Shown: positions 1 to 7,446, numbered from the stretch's first letter. The stretch is 21,634 bases of DNA from JAZGAE01 sp036475545 (GCA_036475545.1 JAZGAE010000029.1:1-21634), one strand, 5' to 3'. Notes: generated by a model not told the origin, from the letters alone. Numbers and translations are program-made.

Positions 1-217
1 CATCGGGCTCTCTCGTGCCGTGCGCCCGTGCGGGCGGCCAAGCCGCGCGGCTGCCGTGCGCCGGCAGACGCCCGATACATGGTGGTGGGGCCGGCGCCGC
101 TCCACCACAAACTTTGTGGGGGAACTGTGGCGCGGCCGCGGGGCGCAACGGGGTGCGAAGCGCGCGATGCCCACCGGCGGCGGCCGGCCGGTCGGGGCGA
201 CCCGGATACGGGGAGAC
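1..217. other. Unassigned GC-rich stretch at window edge
   Basis: I see no convincing gene here. Short open frames exist on the plus strand, but they overlap each other and none has a recognisable domain or ribosome binding site. The only local structure I can point to is a perfect inverted repeat, CCACAAA-C-TTTGTGG, at 105-119. It may be an operator or may be chance. The stretch lies downstream (3') of the minus-strand gene at 218-529. Confidence 0.4.
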
Positions 218-529
218 TCAGTAGGTGTGGGTGAGCTTGCCGTCCTTGATGCGGCAGGCGCCGGAAAACACCCGCCCCTCGCCGGACCCCAGCGTCAGCT
301 CGACGATGGTGTAGGTGCTGCGCTTCTTCACGGCGTGCTCGAACAGCGTCAGGTCGCCGCCGCCGTGGGAGGCCTGCTGCTCTTGCCACGCATCGAAGCA
401 CATCGCCACCACGGCGTCCGGATCGCTGGCCGCGTCTGCCGATGCCTGGGCGGGCGTCGCCACGGGCGCGAGAAAGGCGGCGAGGAAGAGGGCCCGGTTC
501 AGGCGCAGTATGGTGATGGCCACCGCCAT
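218..529 (-). CDS. Small secreted/periplasmic protein of unknown function (103 aa)
   Basis: I do not recognise this protein. What can be seen is an N-terminal region of about 30 residues with a short charged start, a hydrophobic stretch (ALFLAAFLAPVA) and a likely signal peptidase I site at PAQASA, so the mature protein of about 70 residues should be exported. Two cysteines (in AMCFDAW and GACRIKDG) could form a periplasmic disulfide. The C-terminal half (TYTIVELTLGSGEGRVFSG) looks like beta strands, as in small periplasmic domains. The start is an ATG at 529. It is the only plausible gene in the first 800 bases and stands alone on the minus strand, divergent from the tRNA-modification cluster. 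Function is unknown; export is an inference from the signal-like N-terminus. Confidence 0.6.
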   Translation of the reverse strand: MAVAITILRLNRALFLAAFLAPVATPAQASADAASDPDAVVAMCFDAWQEQQASHGGGDLTLFEHAVKKRSTYTIVELTLGSGEGRVFSGACRIKDGKLTHTY

Positions 530-798
530 GTCTCTTGCTAGGCCGGGCCGGGGAGCCTAACCAAAACCGCGAGGCTCGGCAAGGAAGGGGCCGGCGGGGC
601 CGCCGCCGGCCTTGGGCTTCGCAAGGCGCACGGGAGCGGCGAGTTGCGCGGCCTTGGCCCTTGCACTATATGTCCGGCCAAGGCCTGCGCATGCCAGGGG
701 GCCGAGTGCGGCGAGCGTACGAGGACCCTGGATAACTTCGCTCTGTGCCCCGCTGGAGGGGCGCGGGCCGCTGACCCGGGGCGGGGGTGGACCCGAGG
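530..798. other. Intergenic region between divergent genes
   Basis: I see no supported gene. The stretch separates the minus-strand secreted protein from the plus-strand cluster, so it should carry promoters for both. A candidate plus-strand promoter is listed separately at 644-672. The word TGACCCGGGGCG near 772 also occurs twice upstream of leuS (11694-11724), which may be chance in DNA this GC-rich. Confidence 0.4.
644..672 (+). promoter_or_regulatory. Candidate sigma-70-type promoter for the ferredoxin-mnmE cluster
   Basis: TTGCGC (644-649) and TATATG (667-672) are separated by 17 bases, and this is one of the few AT-containing spots in the spacer. The boxes are imperfect matches, so this is a suggestion only. 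Confidence 0.3.
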
Positions 799-1053
799 AT
801 GAAGATAACAATCGACGTCGATTGCACGCCGGAGGAGGCGCGCCGCGCTCTGGGCCTTCCGGACATCGCCCCCATGCAGGAGGCGATGATCGCCGACATC
901 CAGAAGCGGATGCAGGAAGCCCTGACCGCGATGGACCCGGAGACCCTGTTCAGGACCTGGCTGCCGGCCGGGATCGAAGGCTTCGAGCAGGTCCAGAAGG
1001 CGTTCTGGTCCCAGATGACCGGCGCCGCCGGCAAGAAGGGCGGGAGCGAATGA
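799..1053 (+). CDS. DUF6489-like small conserved protein (84 aa)
   Basis: This short acidic, helical protein begins MKITIDVDCTPEEARR and continues GLPDIAPMQEAM. From memory this matches a conserved alphaproteobacterial family annotated as DUF6489, with no established function. I chose the ATG at 799 because the family starts with MKI and the G-rich stretch at 782-790 can act as a ribosome binding site; a GTG at 787 would add four residues. The middle region (IADIQKRMQEALTAMDPETLFRTWLPAG) looks like an amphipathic helix. The tail GKKGGSE is charged and probably flexible. The stop codon overlaps the ATG of the next gene as ATGA (1050-1053), so the two proteins are probably translationally coupled and made in similar amounts. 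Confidence 0.75.
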   Translation: MKITIDVDCTPEEARRALGLPDIAPMQEAMIADIQKRMQEALTAMDPETLFRTWLPAGIEGFEQVQKAFWSQMTGAAGKKGGSE

Positions 1054-1466
1054 GCCGGCCCGGCGGCGATCCGGCTCCCTACTATCGCCGCCACGTGTTC
1101 TGCTGCGTCAACGTGCGCCCCGACGGACACCCGCAGGGCTGCTGTAGCGCCAAGGGATCGGCCAGGCTCCGCAATTACCTGAAGGCCCGGGCCAAGGAGC
1201 TGGGGCTCGACGACGTGCGCGTCAACGCCTCCGGGTGCCTCGACCGCTGCGCGCTCGGGCCGACCATGGTCGTGTACCCCGAAGGGGTCTGGTACACCTA
1301 CGCGTCGCGGCACGACGTGGACGAGATCCTGCGGACGCATCTCGTCGAGGGGGGCCGGGTGGAGCGCCTCATGCTGCGGCCCGACCACAAGACGCGTGCG
1401 GACCGGGCGCGGCCGGGCGGGGCCGAAGCGATGGCGCCGGCCGGGGCCGCCGCCGCGAAACGTTAG
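1050..1466 (+). CDS. Thioredoxin-like [2Fe-2S] ferredoxin (138 aa)
   Basis: This is a soluble electron carrier of the thioredoxin-fold [2Fe-2S] ferredoxin family (related to NuoE and Shethna-type ferredoxins). The cluster ligands fit the family spacing: Cys18 and Cys31 (C-x12-C), then Cys63 and Cys67 (GCLDRC). Extra cysteines lie next to two of them (19 and 32). The loop GPTMVVYPEGVWY after the last pair is typical of the fold. The C-terminal 30 residues are Ala/Arg/Gly-rich and probably disordered. The ATG start overlaps the stop of the preceding gene. mnmE begins 28 bases downstream, so the ferredoxin is probably co-transcribed with it. The redox partner is not evident from the sequence; a link to FAD-dependent MnmG chemistry is only a guess from position. 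Confidence 0.85.
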   Translation: MSRPGGDPAPYYRRHVFCCVNVRPDGHPQGCCSAKGSARLRNYLKARAKELGLDDVRVNASGCLDRCALGPTMVVYPEGVWYTYASRHDVDEILRTHLVEGGRVERLMLRPDHKTRADRARPGGAEAMAPAGAAAAKR

Positions 1467-1494
1467 GCGCCGTAACGACCGTTTCGGTATCGAA

Positions 1495-2850
1495 ATGAAT
1501 ACCGACACCATCTTCGCCCCGGCCAGCGGCGCCGGGCGCGCGGCGATCGCCGTGATCCGCGTCTCCGGTCCGGGCGCCGGCGCGGCCGTGCGCGAGATGA
1601 CCGGCGGCGCGGCGCCGCCGCGGGCGGCGCGGCTCACCGAGATCCGCGATCCCGCGAGCGGCGAGACCCTGGACAAGGGCCTGGTGTTGTGGTTTCCGGG
1701 CCCGGCCAGCTTCACCGGCGAGGACATGGCCGAGTTTCACCTCCATGGCGGCCGCGCGGTGGTCGCGGGCGTCACCGATGCGCTGGCGGCGCGGCCCGGC
1801 CTGCGGCCCGCCGAGCCGGGCGAGTTCACGCGGCGCGCCTTCATGAATGGGAAACTGGACCTCACCGAGGCCGAGGGCCTCGCCGACCTGGTCGACGCCG
1901 AGACCGACGCCCAGCGGCGCCAGGCCCTGCGCCAGATGGACGGGGTGCTGGGGCGGCTCTATGAGGGCTGGCGCGGGACGCTGGTGCGGGCGCTTGCTCA
2001 TCTCGAGGCCGACATCGACTTCCCGGACGAGTCGCTTCCCGAGGGCGTACGGGAGGCGGTACGGCCCAATATATTGAGGGTAATAGACGATATTACACAA
2101 CATCTTGATGATAACCGGCGGGGCGAGCGCCTGCGCGACGGGCTCTACATCGCCATCGTCGGCCCGCCCAACGTCGGAAAATCGAGCCTCCTCAATGCCC
2201 TTGCCCGGCGCGACGCCGCCATCGTCGCCGAGACGGTCGGGACCACCCGGGACGTGATCGAGGTGCATCTCGACGTTGGCGGCTACCCGGTGATCGTCGC
2301 CGACACGGCGGGTCTGCGCGCGACGGCCGACGAGGTCGAGGACGAAGGCGTGCGCCGCGCCCGCGCCCGCGCCGCCGATGCCGATCTCAGGATCGCCATG
2401 GTGGAGGCGAGCGAATGGCCCGCGATCGACCCCGAGGTCAGACCGGTGATCGACGCCGACGCCCTGTTGGTCGTGAACAAGATCGACCTCCGCCGCCCCA
2501 GGCCGGACGTCGATGTGGCGCGGCTGGCCCCAAAGCCGGCCGCCGCCGTCGCCGTCTCGGTGCGGACCGGCGAGGGAATGGCCGACTTTCTCGCCGCTCT
2601 CGAGGGGCAGGTGGCGGCCCGGATCGGGTCCCTGGCCGCCGGCGCGGCGCCCGCGCTCACCCGCGCCCGGCACCGGGCGGCGCTCGAGGACTGCCGGGCC
2701 GCGCTCGCCCGCTTCGAGGCGGCGCAGGGCCCCGAGCTGGCGGCCGAGGACGTGCGCATGGCGGCGCGCGCGCTGGGCCGCATCACCGGCCGGGTCGACG
2801 TCGAGGACATCCTCGACGTCATCTTCCGCGATTTCTGCATCGGGAAATGA
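1495..2850 (+). CDS. mnmE: tRNA uridine-5-carboxymethylaminomethyl(34) synthesis GTPase MnmE
   Basis: MnmE works with MnmG to modify the wobble uridine (U34) of certain tRNAs, using GTP, a folate one-carbon donor and FAD. The protein is 451 aa, the usual length. The N-terminal folate-binding domain starts TIFAPASGAGRAAIAVIRVSG. A helical domain follows, and the G domain is inserted within it. G-domain motifs are GPPNVGKSS at about 223-231, GTTRD, DTAG at 270-273 and NKID at 328-331. The protein ends in the diagnostic FCIGK, whose Cys is catalytically important. The ATG at 1495 is chosen from the family N-terminus; a small inverted repeat (TTTCG-GTAT-CGAAA, 1482-1495) abuts it. An AT-rich patch of rare codons covers residues 192-207 just before the G domain. 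A parS site begins at the base after the stop codon. Confidence 0.97.
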   Translation: MNTDTIFAPASGAGRAAIAVIRVSGPGAGAAVREMTGGAAPPRAARLTEIRDPASGETLDKGLVLWFPGPASFTGEDMAEFHLHGGRAVVAGVTDALAARPGLRPAEPGEFTRRAFMNGKLDLTEAEGLADLVDAETDAQRRQALRQMDGVLGRLYEGWRGTLVRALAHLEADIDFPDESLPEGVREAVRPNILRVIDDITQHLDDNRRGERLRDGLYIAIVGPPNVGKSSLLNALARRDAAIVAETVGTTRDVIEVHLDVGGYPVIVADTAGLRATADEVEDEGVRRARARAADADLRIAMVEASEWPAIDPEVRPVIDADALLVVNKIDLRRPRPDVDVARLAPKPAAAVAVSVRTGEGMADFLAALEGQVAARIGSLAAGAAPALTRARHRAALEDCRAALARFEAAQGPELAAEDVRMAARALGRITGRVDVEDILDVIFRDFCIGK

Positions 2851-2866
2851 TGTTTCACGTGAAACA
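2851..2866. promoter_or_regulatory. parS: parS centromere-like site 1 (perfect 16-bp palindrome)
   Basis: TGTTTCACGTGAAACA matches the bacterial parS consensus exactly and is a perfect palindrome. It is the loading site for the CTP-dependent clamp ParB, whose gene lies 3.5 kb downstream. It starts at the base immediately after the mnmE stop codon, in the spacer before mnmG. A GC hairpin (GGCGCC-CCGC-GGCGCC, 2875-2890) follows shortly. Confidence 0.95.
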
Positions 2867-2971
2867 GGCTCGCCGGCGCCCCGCGGCGCCGCGCCGACGC
2901 ACCCCCGCAGCGGCCCGCGCCCGGCCGGTGTGCGGATGGACTTGGATCGGCGCGGCGGGTAGGTTGGCGCC

Positions 2972-4879
2972 ATGATCGGACCGGACGTCATCGTCATCGG
3001 CGGCGGCCACGCCGGCGCGGAGGCGGCGGCGGCGGCGGCGCGCATGGGCGCGCGCACCCTGCTCTTGACCCACAAGATCGAGACCATCGGCGAGATGTCC
3101 TGCAACCCGGCGATCGGCGGCGTCGGCAAGGGCCACCTGGTGCGCGAGATCGACGCCCTCGACGGGGTCATGGGCCGCGCCATCGACCGCGCCGGACTCC
3201 AGTTCCGGATCCTCAACCGCAGCAAGGGACCGGCCGTCCGCGGCCCGCGGGCCCAGGCCGACCGCAAGCTCTACCGCCAAGCCGTGCAGGCGTTGCTCGG
3301 CGCCCAGGAAGGCTTGGAGATCCGCGCCGCCGCGGTCGAAGACCTGGCCCTCGACCGCCACGGGCGGGTCGCGGGCGTGGTGACGGCGGCCGGCGAGACG
3401 ATCCCCTGCACCGCCGCGGTGCTGACGGCGGGAACCTTCCTGCGCGGGCTCATCCACATCGGCGAGACGCAGATTCCCGCGGGTCGCGCCGGCGAGGCCC
3501 CGTCCCACGGGCTGAGCGGGACGCTGCGGCGGGCCGGCTTCGCGCTGGCCCGTCTCAAGACCGGGACGCCGCCGCGCCTCGATGGGCGCACCATCGACTT
3601 CCGCGCCCTCGAGCCGCAGCCCGGCGACCATCCGCCGACGCCCTTCTCCTATCTCACGCGGGAAATCACCACGCCCCAGCGGGACTGCCACATCACCGGC
3701 ACGACCCCGGAGACCCACCGGCTCATCCGCGCCAATCTCCACCGCTCGCCCATCTATTCCGGGCAGATCGAGAGCCGCGGTCCGCGCTACTGCCCCTCGA
3801 TCGAAGACAAGATCGTGCGGTTCGCCGCCCGCGAGCGCCACCAGATCTTCCTCGAGCCCGAGGGCCTCGATGTTGAGACGGTCTATCCAAACGGCATCTC
3901 CACCGCCTTGGCGCGAGAGGTCCAGGAGGCGCTGTTGAAGACCATTCCGGGCCTGGAGCGAGCCCGCATGGTGCGCCCGGGCTACGCCATCGAGTACGAC
4001 TTCGTGGACCCCCGCCAGCTTCGTCCCAGCCTCGAGACGCGGCTGATCCCGGGGCTTTTCCTGGCCGGCCAGGTCAACGGCACCACCGGCTACGAGGAGG
4101 CGGCGGCCCAGGGGCTGATGGCGGGCGTGAACGCGGCGCTGAGCGCCGCCGGATCCGAGCCGTTCGTCCTCGACCGGGCCGAGGCGTACACCGGCGTGAT
4201 GATCGACGATCTGGTGACGCTGGGCACGACGGAACCCTACCGGATGTTCACCTCCCGCGCCGAGTACCGGCTGCGGCTGCGCGCCGACAATGCGGATTCG
4301 CGCCTGACGCCCCGGGGACTCGCGGTCGGCTGCGTCGCGGGCGAGCGGGCGTCGGCGTTCGCCGAGAAGGCGGCGGCGCTCAAGCAAGCGCGCGCGTTGG
4401 TGGCGGGTCTCCGCGCCACGCCGGCCGAGATCGCCCGCCACGGGCTCGCCATCAGCCAGGACGGCGTCGTGCGCACCGCCGCCGCCCTGCTCGCCACCCC
4501 GGACGTGACGGTAGACCGGCTCGCGGCCATCTGGCCGGAGCTCGGGTCCCTGCGCCGCGACGTCGCCGAGCAGATCGAGATCGACGCCCGCTACGCCGCC
4601 TATCTCCAGCGCCAAGAGGCGGACATCGAGGCTTTCCGCCGCGACGAGGCGCTCAGCCTGCCGCCGGCCCTGGACTACCAGACGATCGGCGGGCTGTCGG
4701 CGGAGGTGCGCCAGAAGCTCGCCGCCTCGCACCCGGAGACCCTGGGCGCCGCCGCCCGCATCCCGGGCGTCACGCCCGCGGCGCTCGTCGCCTTGCTGCG
4801 CCATGTGCGCCGCCGCCGGGCCGGCGAGGAGCCAGCGCCGGCGCCGCGGCCGCGCGAGCCCGAGCGCAAACGCGCCTGA
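2972..4879 (+). CDS. mnmG: tRNA uridine-5-carboxymethylaminomethyl(34) synthesis enzyme MnmG
   Basis: MnmG (GidA) is the FAD/NADH-dependent partner of MnmE in U34 modification of tRNA. The protein is 635 aa, close to the family norm. The N-terminus carries the Rossmann FAD-binding motif VIGGGHAGAEAA, followed by the family signatures SCNPAIGGVGKG and GPAVRGPRAQADR. The motif RGPRYCPSIEDK carries the conserved catalytic-region cysteine at about residue 274. GQVNGTTGYEEAAAQG and TSRAEYRLRLRADNAD are also present. The C-terminal helical domain that contacts MnmE and tRNA is complete (LDYQTIGGLSAEVRQKL and IPGVTPAALVALL). The last 25 residues are Pro/Arg-rich. The ATG at 2972 gives the expected N-terminus. 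It lies 121 bases after mnmE, with parS in between, and 39 bases before rsmG. Confidence 0.97.
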   Translation: MIGPDVIVIGGGHAGAEAAAAAARMGARTLLLTHKIETIGEMSCNPAIGGVGKGHLVREIDALDGVMGRAIDRAGLQFRILNRSKGPAVRGPRAQADRKLYRQAVQALLGAQEGLEIRAAAVEDLALDRHGRVAGVVTAAGETIPCTAAVLTAGTFLRGLIHIGETQIPAGRAGEAPSHGLSGTLRRAGFALARLKTGTPPRLDGRTIDFRALEPQPGDHPPTPFSYLTREITTPQRDCHITGTTPETHRLIRANLHRSPIYSGQIESRGPRYCPSIEDKIVRFAARERHQIFLEPEGLDVETVYPNGISTALAREVQEALLKTIPGLERARMVRPGYAIEYDFVDPRQLRPSLETRLIPGLFLAGQVNGTTGYEEAAAQGLMAGVNAALSAAGSEPFVLDRAEAYTGVMIDDLVTLGTTEPYRMFTSRAEYRLRLRADNADSRLTPRGLAVGCVAGERASAFAEKAAALKQARALVAGLRATPAEIARHGLAISQDGVVRTAAALLATPDVTVDRLAAIWPELGSLRRDVAEQIEIDARYAAYLQRQEADIEAFRRDEALSLPPALDYQTIGGLSAEVRQKLAASHPETLGAAARIPGVTPAALVALLRHVRRRRAGEEPAPAPRPREPERKRA

Positions 4880-4918
4880 CCGCCGCGGGCGGGCCGGCGC
4901 CAGGCCAAAGGAGGCGCA

Positions 4919-5560
4919 ATGGGGGACACGCAGCCGCCCCCTCTCACGCCGGAGGAGTTCGCCGAGCGGACCGGTGTTTCACGTGAAACGCTGGCCCGGC
5001 TGGCCGTCTACGGCGAGCTGCTTAGGAAGTGGCGGCGCGCGGTCAACCTGGTCGCCCGGGACAGCCTCGAGGACCTGTGGCGCCGCCACATGCTGGATTC
5101 GGCCCAGCTCATGCCGCTGCTGCCGCCGGCGCCCGTCTCGGGGCCCCGGGTCGTGGTCGACCTCGGCAGCGGCGCCGGCTTTCCCGGCATGGTTCTGGCC
5201 ATTCTCGGGGCCGGCACGGTCCACCTGATCGAGAGCAACGGCCGCAAATGCGCGTTCTTGAGCGAAGTGGCGCGGGCGACGGGAGCGAGCGTGACCATCC
5301 ACGCCGCCCGGATCGAAGAGCTGGAGCCGTGGCCGGCCCACGCGGTGACGTCGCGGGCGGTGGCGCCGCTCGCCCGCCTGCTCGGCTACGCCAAGCCCTT
5401 CCTCGGCCCGGGCGGGGTTTGCCTGTTCCTCAAGGGCGGCAGGCTCGATGAGGAATTGACGGCGGCCCGGAAAGATTGGAAGATGCGCGTCGAACGGCTC
5501 CCGAGCGTGAGCGATCCGAGGGGCACGATCCTGCGATTGGGGAACATCTCCCGTGAGTGA
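4919..5560 (+). CDS. rsmG: 16S rRNA (guanine(527)-N(7))-methyltransferase RsmG
   Basis: RsmG (GidB) transfers a methyl group from S-adenosylmethionine to N7 of G527 of 16S rRNA. The 213-aa protein has the SAM-binding motif VDLGSGAGFPG at about residues 80-90, the acidic loop IESNGRKCAFL and the family motif VTSRAVAPLARLLGYA. The start is well supported: AAAGGAGG (4908-4915) lies just upstream of the ATG. The sequence coding for GVSRET near residue 20 is itself a parS site (4975-4990), so two functions are overlaid on the same bases. The last 8 bases overlap parA, which implies translational coupling with the segregation genes. Confidence 0.96.
   Translation: MGDTQPPPLTPEEFAERTGVSRETLARLAVYGELLRKWRRAVNLVARDSLEDLWRRHMLDSAQLMPLLPPAPVSGPRVVVDLGSGAGFPGMVLAILGAGTVHLIESNGRKCAFLSEVARATGASVTIHAARIEELEPWPAHAVTSRAVAPLARLLGYAKPFLGPGGVCLFLKGGRLDEELTAARKDWKMRVERLPSVSDPRGTILRLGNISRE
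4975..4990. promoter_or_regulatory. parS: parS site 2, embedded in rsmG coding sequence
   Basis: TGTTTCACGTGAAACG matches parS at 15 of 16 positions and keeps the full 14-bp palindromic core GTTTCACGTGAAAC. It is read in frame by rsmG as Gly-Val-Ser-Arg-Glu-Thr. It lies 2.1 kb from site 1 and about 0.6 kb upstream of parA, which fits the usual clustering of parS near parAB. Confidence 0.9.
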
Positions 5561-6392
5561 ACCCGGCGGTAACGGGGCCAGCGCGTCCGGCGGCAACGGC
5601 GCCGAGGGCCAAGCCCCGGCCCGCATCATCGCCATCGCCAACCAGAAAGGGGGCGTGGGAAAGACCACCACCGCCATCAACCTGGGGACCGCCTTGGCCG
5701 CCGCGAACAAGCGCGTGCTGATCGTCGATCTGGACCCCCAGGGCAACGCCAGCACCGGCCTCGGGATCAGCCACAAGATGCGGAACCGAACCTCCTATGA
5801 CCTGCTGGTGCGCGGCAGCTGGATTGCCGGGGCGACGGTGGACACGGCCATCCCGGGCCTAGCCATCGTGCCGTCCCACATCGACCTCATAGGAGCGGAG
5901 ATCGAGCTCATCGACATCGAGCTCCGCGAGTTCCGCCTGCGCGAGGCGTTGAAGCCGCCGCTGGCCGACAACGACTTCATCCTCATCGACTGCCCGCCGT
6001 CGCTGAACCTGTGCACGCTCAATGCCCTGGTTGCGGCGGACGGGGTGCTGGTGCCGCTGCAGTGCGAGTTCTATGCGCTGGAGGGACTGACCCACCTCAT
6101 GCACACGGTCGAGCTGGTGCGCCGCGGGTTCAATCCGCACCTGGAAATACAAGGTGTTGTGTTGACAATGTTCGATAGACGCAATAACTTGTGTGACCAG
6201 GTGGCGGCCGACGTGCGCGAATATTTCGGCGAGAAGGTCTACCGGACGGTCATTCCCCGCAACGTGCGGGTCTCCGAGGCGCCTTCCCACGGCAAGCCGG
6301 TGCTTCTCTACGACACGCGCTGCGCCGGGTCGCAGGCCTACATCCACCTCGCCAGCGAGGTGCTGCGCCGCGAACGGGAGCTCGCCCGGTGA
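5553..6392 (+). CDS. parA: Chromosome partitioning ATPase ParA (Soj family)
   Basis: ParA is a deviant-Walker ATPase. It binds DNA non-specifically as an ATP dimer and, with ParB-parS, segregates the replicated chromosome origin. The 279-aa protein has the deviant Walker A motif KGGVGKTTT at about 32-40, LIVDLDPQGNASTGLG (Walker A' region), FILIDCPPSL (Walker B) and the C-terminal GVVLTMFDRRNNL and VIPRNVRVSEAPSHGKP. The GTG at 5553 overlaps the end of rsmG by 8 bases; the first 23 residues are Gly/Ser/Ala-rich and vary in the family, so a later start cannot be excluded. Residues 197-216 are coded by an AT-rich run of rare codons, unlike the rest of the gene. parB overlaps its stop codon by 4 bases. 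Confidence 0.97.
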   Translation: MSEPGGNGASASGGNGAEGQAPARIIAIANQKGGVGKTTTAINLGTALAAANKRVLIVDLDPQGNASTGLGISHKMRNRTSYDLLVRGSWIAGATVDTAIPGLAIVPSHIDLIGAEIELIDIELREFRLREALKPPLADNDFILIDCPPSLNLCTLNALVAADGVLVPLQCEFYALEGLTHLMHTVELVRRGFNPHLEIQGVVLTMFDRRNNLCDQVAADVREYFGEKVYRTVIPRNVRVSEAPSHGKPVLLYDTRCAGSQAYIHLASEVLRRERELAR

Positions 6393-7336
6393 GCGCGGAG
6401 GAGGTGAAGCGCAGGCAACTGGGCCGCGGCCTCTCCGCTCTCTTCGGCGAGGAGGGGGGCGATTACGCCGACCTCGACCGCGTGCGGGGCAGCAAGTCGG
6501 TTCCGGTCGAGTTTCTCCGGCCCAGCCGGTTCCAGCCGCGCCACCGGTTCGACGAAGAGGGGATCAAGGGGCTCGTCGAGTCGGTGCGCGAAAACGGCAT
6601 TCTCCAGCCGATCCTGGTGCGCCAGGCGGACTCGCCGCACAGCTTCGAGATCATCGCCGGCGAGCGCCGCTGGCGGGCGGCGCAGCTGGCCAAGCTGCAC
6701 GAAGTCCCGGTGATCATCAAGGAGCTCTCCGACGGCGATGCGCTGGAGATCGCGCTGGTCGAGAACCTCCAGCGCCAGGATCTCACGCCGGTCGAGGAGG
6801 CCGACGGCTACCGCCGCCTGATGGAGGAATTCTCCCATACCCAGGAGAAGCTCGGCCGGGCGCTGGGCAAGAGCCGCAGCCACATCGCCAACACCGTGCG
6901 GCTCTTGAGCCTGCCAGAGTCGGTCAAGGAGATGCTCGAGGAGGGCAGGCTTTCGGCGGGCCACGCCCGCGCGCTGCTGGGCTTGGAAGACCCCGAGGCG
7001 TTGGCCCAGCGGGTCGTCGCCCGCGGCCTCAATGTGCGCCAGACCGAGGCGCTGGTGCGGCGCGAGAAGGCGGGGCCCGCCGCGACCAAGGCGCCGCCCC
7101 GCAAGGACGCGGACACCCTGGTCCTGGAGAGCGAACTCTCGAACGCCCTGGGGCTCAAGGTCACCATCAGCCGCCGCGGCGCCGGCGGCGCCCTCACCAT
7201 CCGCTACCGCACCCTGGAGCAGCTCGACGACGTGCTCCACCGCCTGTCGCAGGTGCCCCTTGCCCCGCGCACCTGGCAACCGACGGCGGTGGAAAGCGAA
7301 AGCGCTCCCGGGCCTGAGAGTTCCGGCACGCGCTAG
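6389..7336 (+). CDS. parB: Chromosome partitioning protein ParB (Spo0J/Noc family)
   Basis: ParB is the parS-binding CTPase clamp that spreads around the origin and stimulates ParA. The protein is 315 aa. In order it has an N-terminal ParA-interaction region (RRQLGRGLSALFGE), the CTP-binding core (FQPRHRFDEEGIKGL, then GERRWRAAQ at about 91-99 and ENLQRQDLTPVEEA at about 124-137), a helix-turn-helix for parS recognition (TQEKLGRALGKSRSHIANT), a linker, and a C-terminal dimerisation domain (ELSNALGLKVTISRRG). The GTG start overlaps the parA stop as GTGA, so the two are translationally coupled. It is the last gene of the plus-strand run and converges on holA across an AT-rich spacer. Confidence 0.97.
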   Translation: MSAEEVKRRQLGRGLSALFGEEGGDYADLDRVRGSKSVPVEFLRPSRFQPRHRFDEEGIKGLVESVRENGILQPILVRQADSPHSFEIIAGERRWRAAQLAKLHEVPVIIKELSDGDALEIALVENLQRQDLTPVEEADGYRRLMEEFSHTQEKLGRALGKSRSHIANTVRLLSLPESVKEMLEEGRLSAGHARALLGLEDPEALAQRVVARGLNVRQTEALVRREKAGPAATKAPPRKDADTLVLESELSNALGLKVTISRRGAGGALTIRYRTLEQLDDVLHRLSQVPLAPRTWQPTAVESESAPGPESSGTR

Positions 7337-7412
7337 GTCATGTACCCATTAATTCTGAAAATCAATATAAATCAATGAGTTAAGGCGAACCTAGGACACT
7401 GGCGGTTTGGCC

Positions 7413-7446
7413 AAAACAGGCTAAGTTTCAATAAGCTAGCTGTTTT
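7413..7446. terminator. Candidate bidirectional terminator between parB and holA
   Basis: AAAACAGGCTA (7413-7423) can pair with TAGCTGTTTT (7437-7446), giving ten base pairs with one bulged G and a 13-base loop. The A-run on one side and T-run on the other mean it could act for both converging operons. The stem is AT-rich and the T-run is part of the stem, so it is a weak example. The whole spacer 7337-7459 is strikingly AT-rich compared with its surroundings and holds no supported gene. Confidence 0.35.

Noticed and set aside
1482..1495. A TTTCG-GTAT-CGAAA repeat at the mnmE start as another parS or an operator
   Set aside because: The arms are only five bases and the centre does not match parS; it is too weak to call.
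2091..2103. A DnaA-box-like sequence in the mnmE AT-rich patch, suggesting an origin
   Set aside because: It matches eight of nine positions only once, with no cluster of boxes or dnaA/hemE neighbour, so there is no support for oriC here.
2855..4804. A 649-codon open frame on the minus strand opposite mnmG
   Set aside because: It is an antisense shadow of mnmG, caused by the scarcity of stop codons in GC-rich DNA; it has no recognisable domain.
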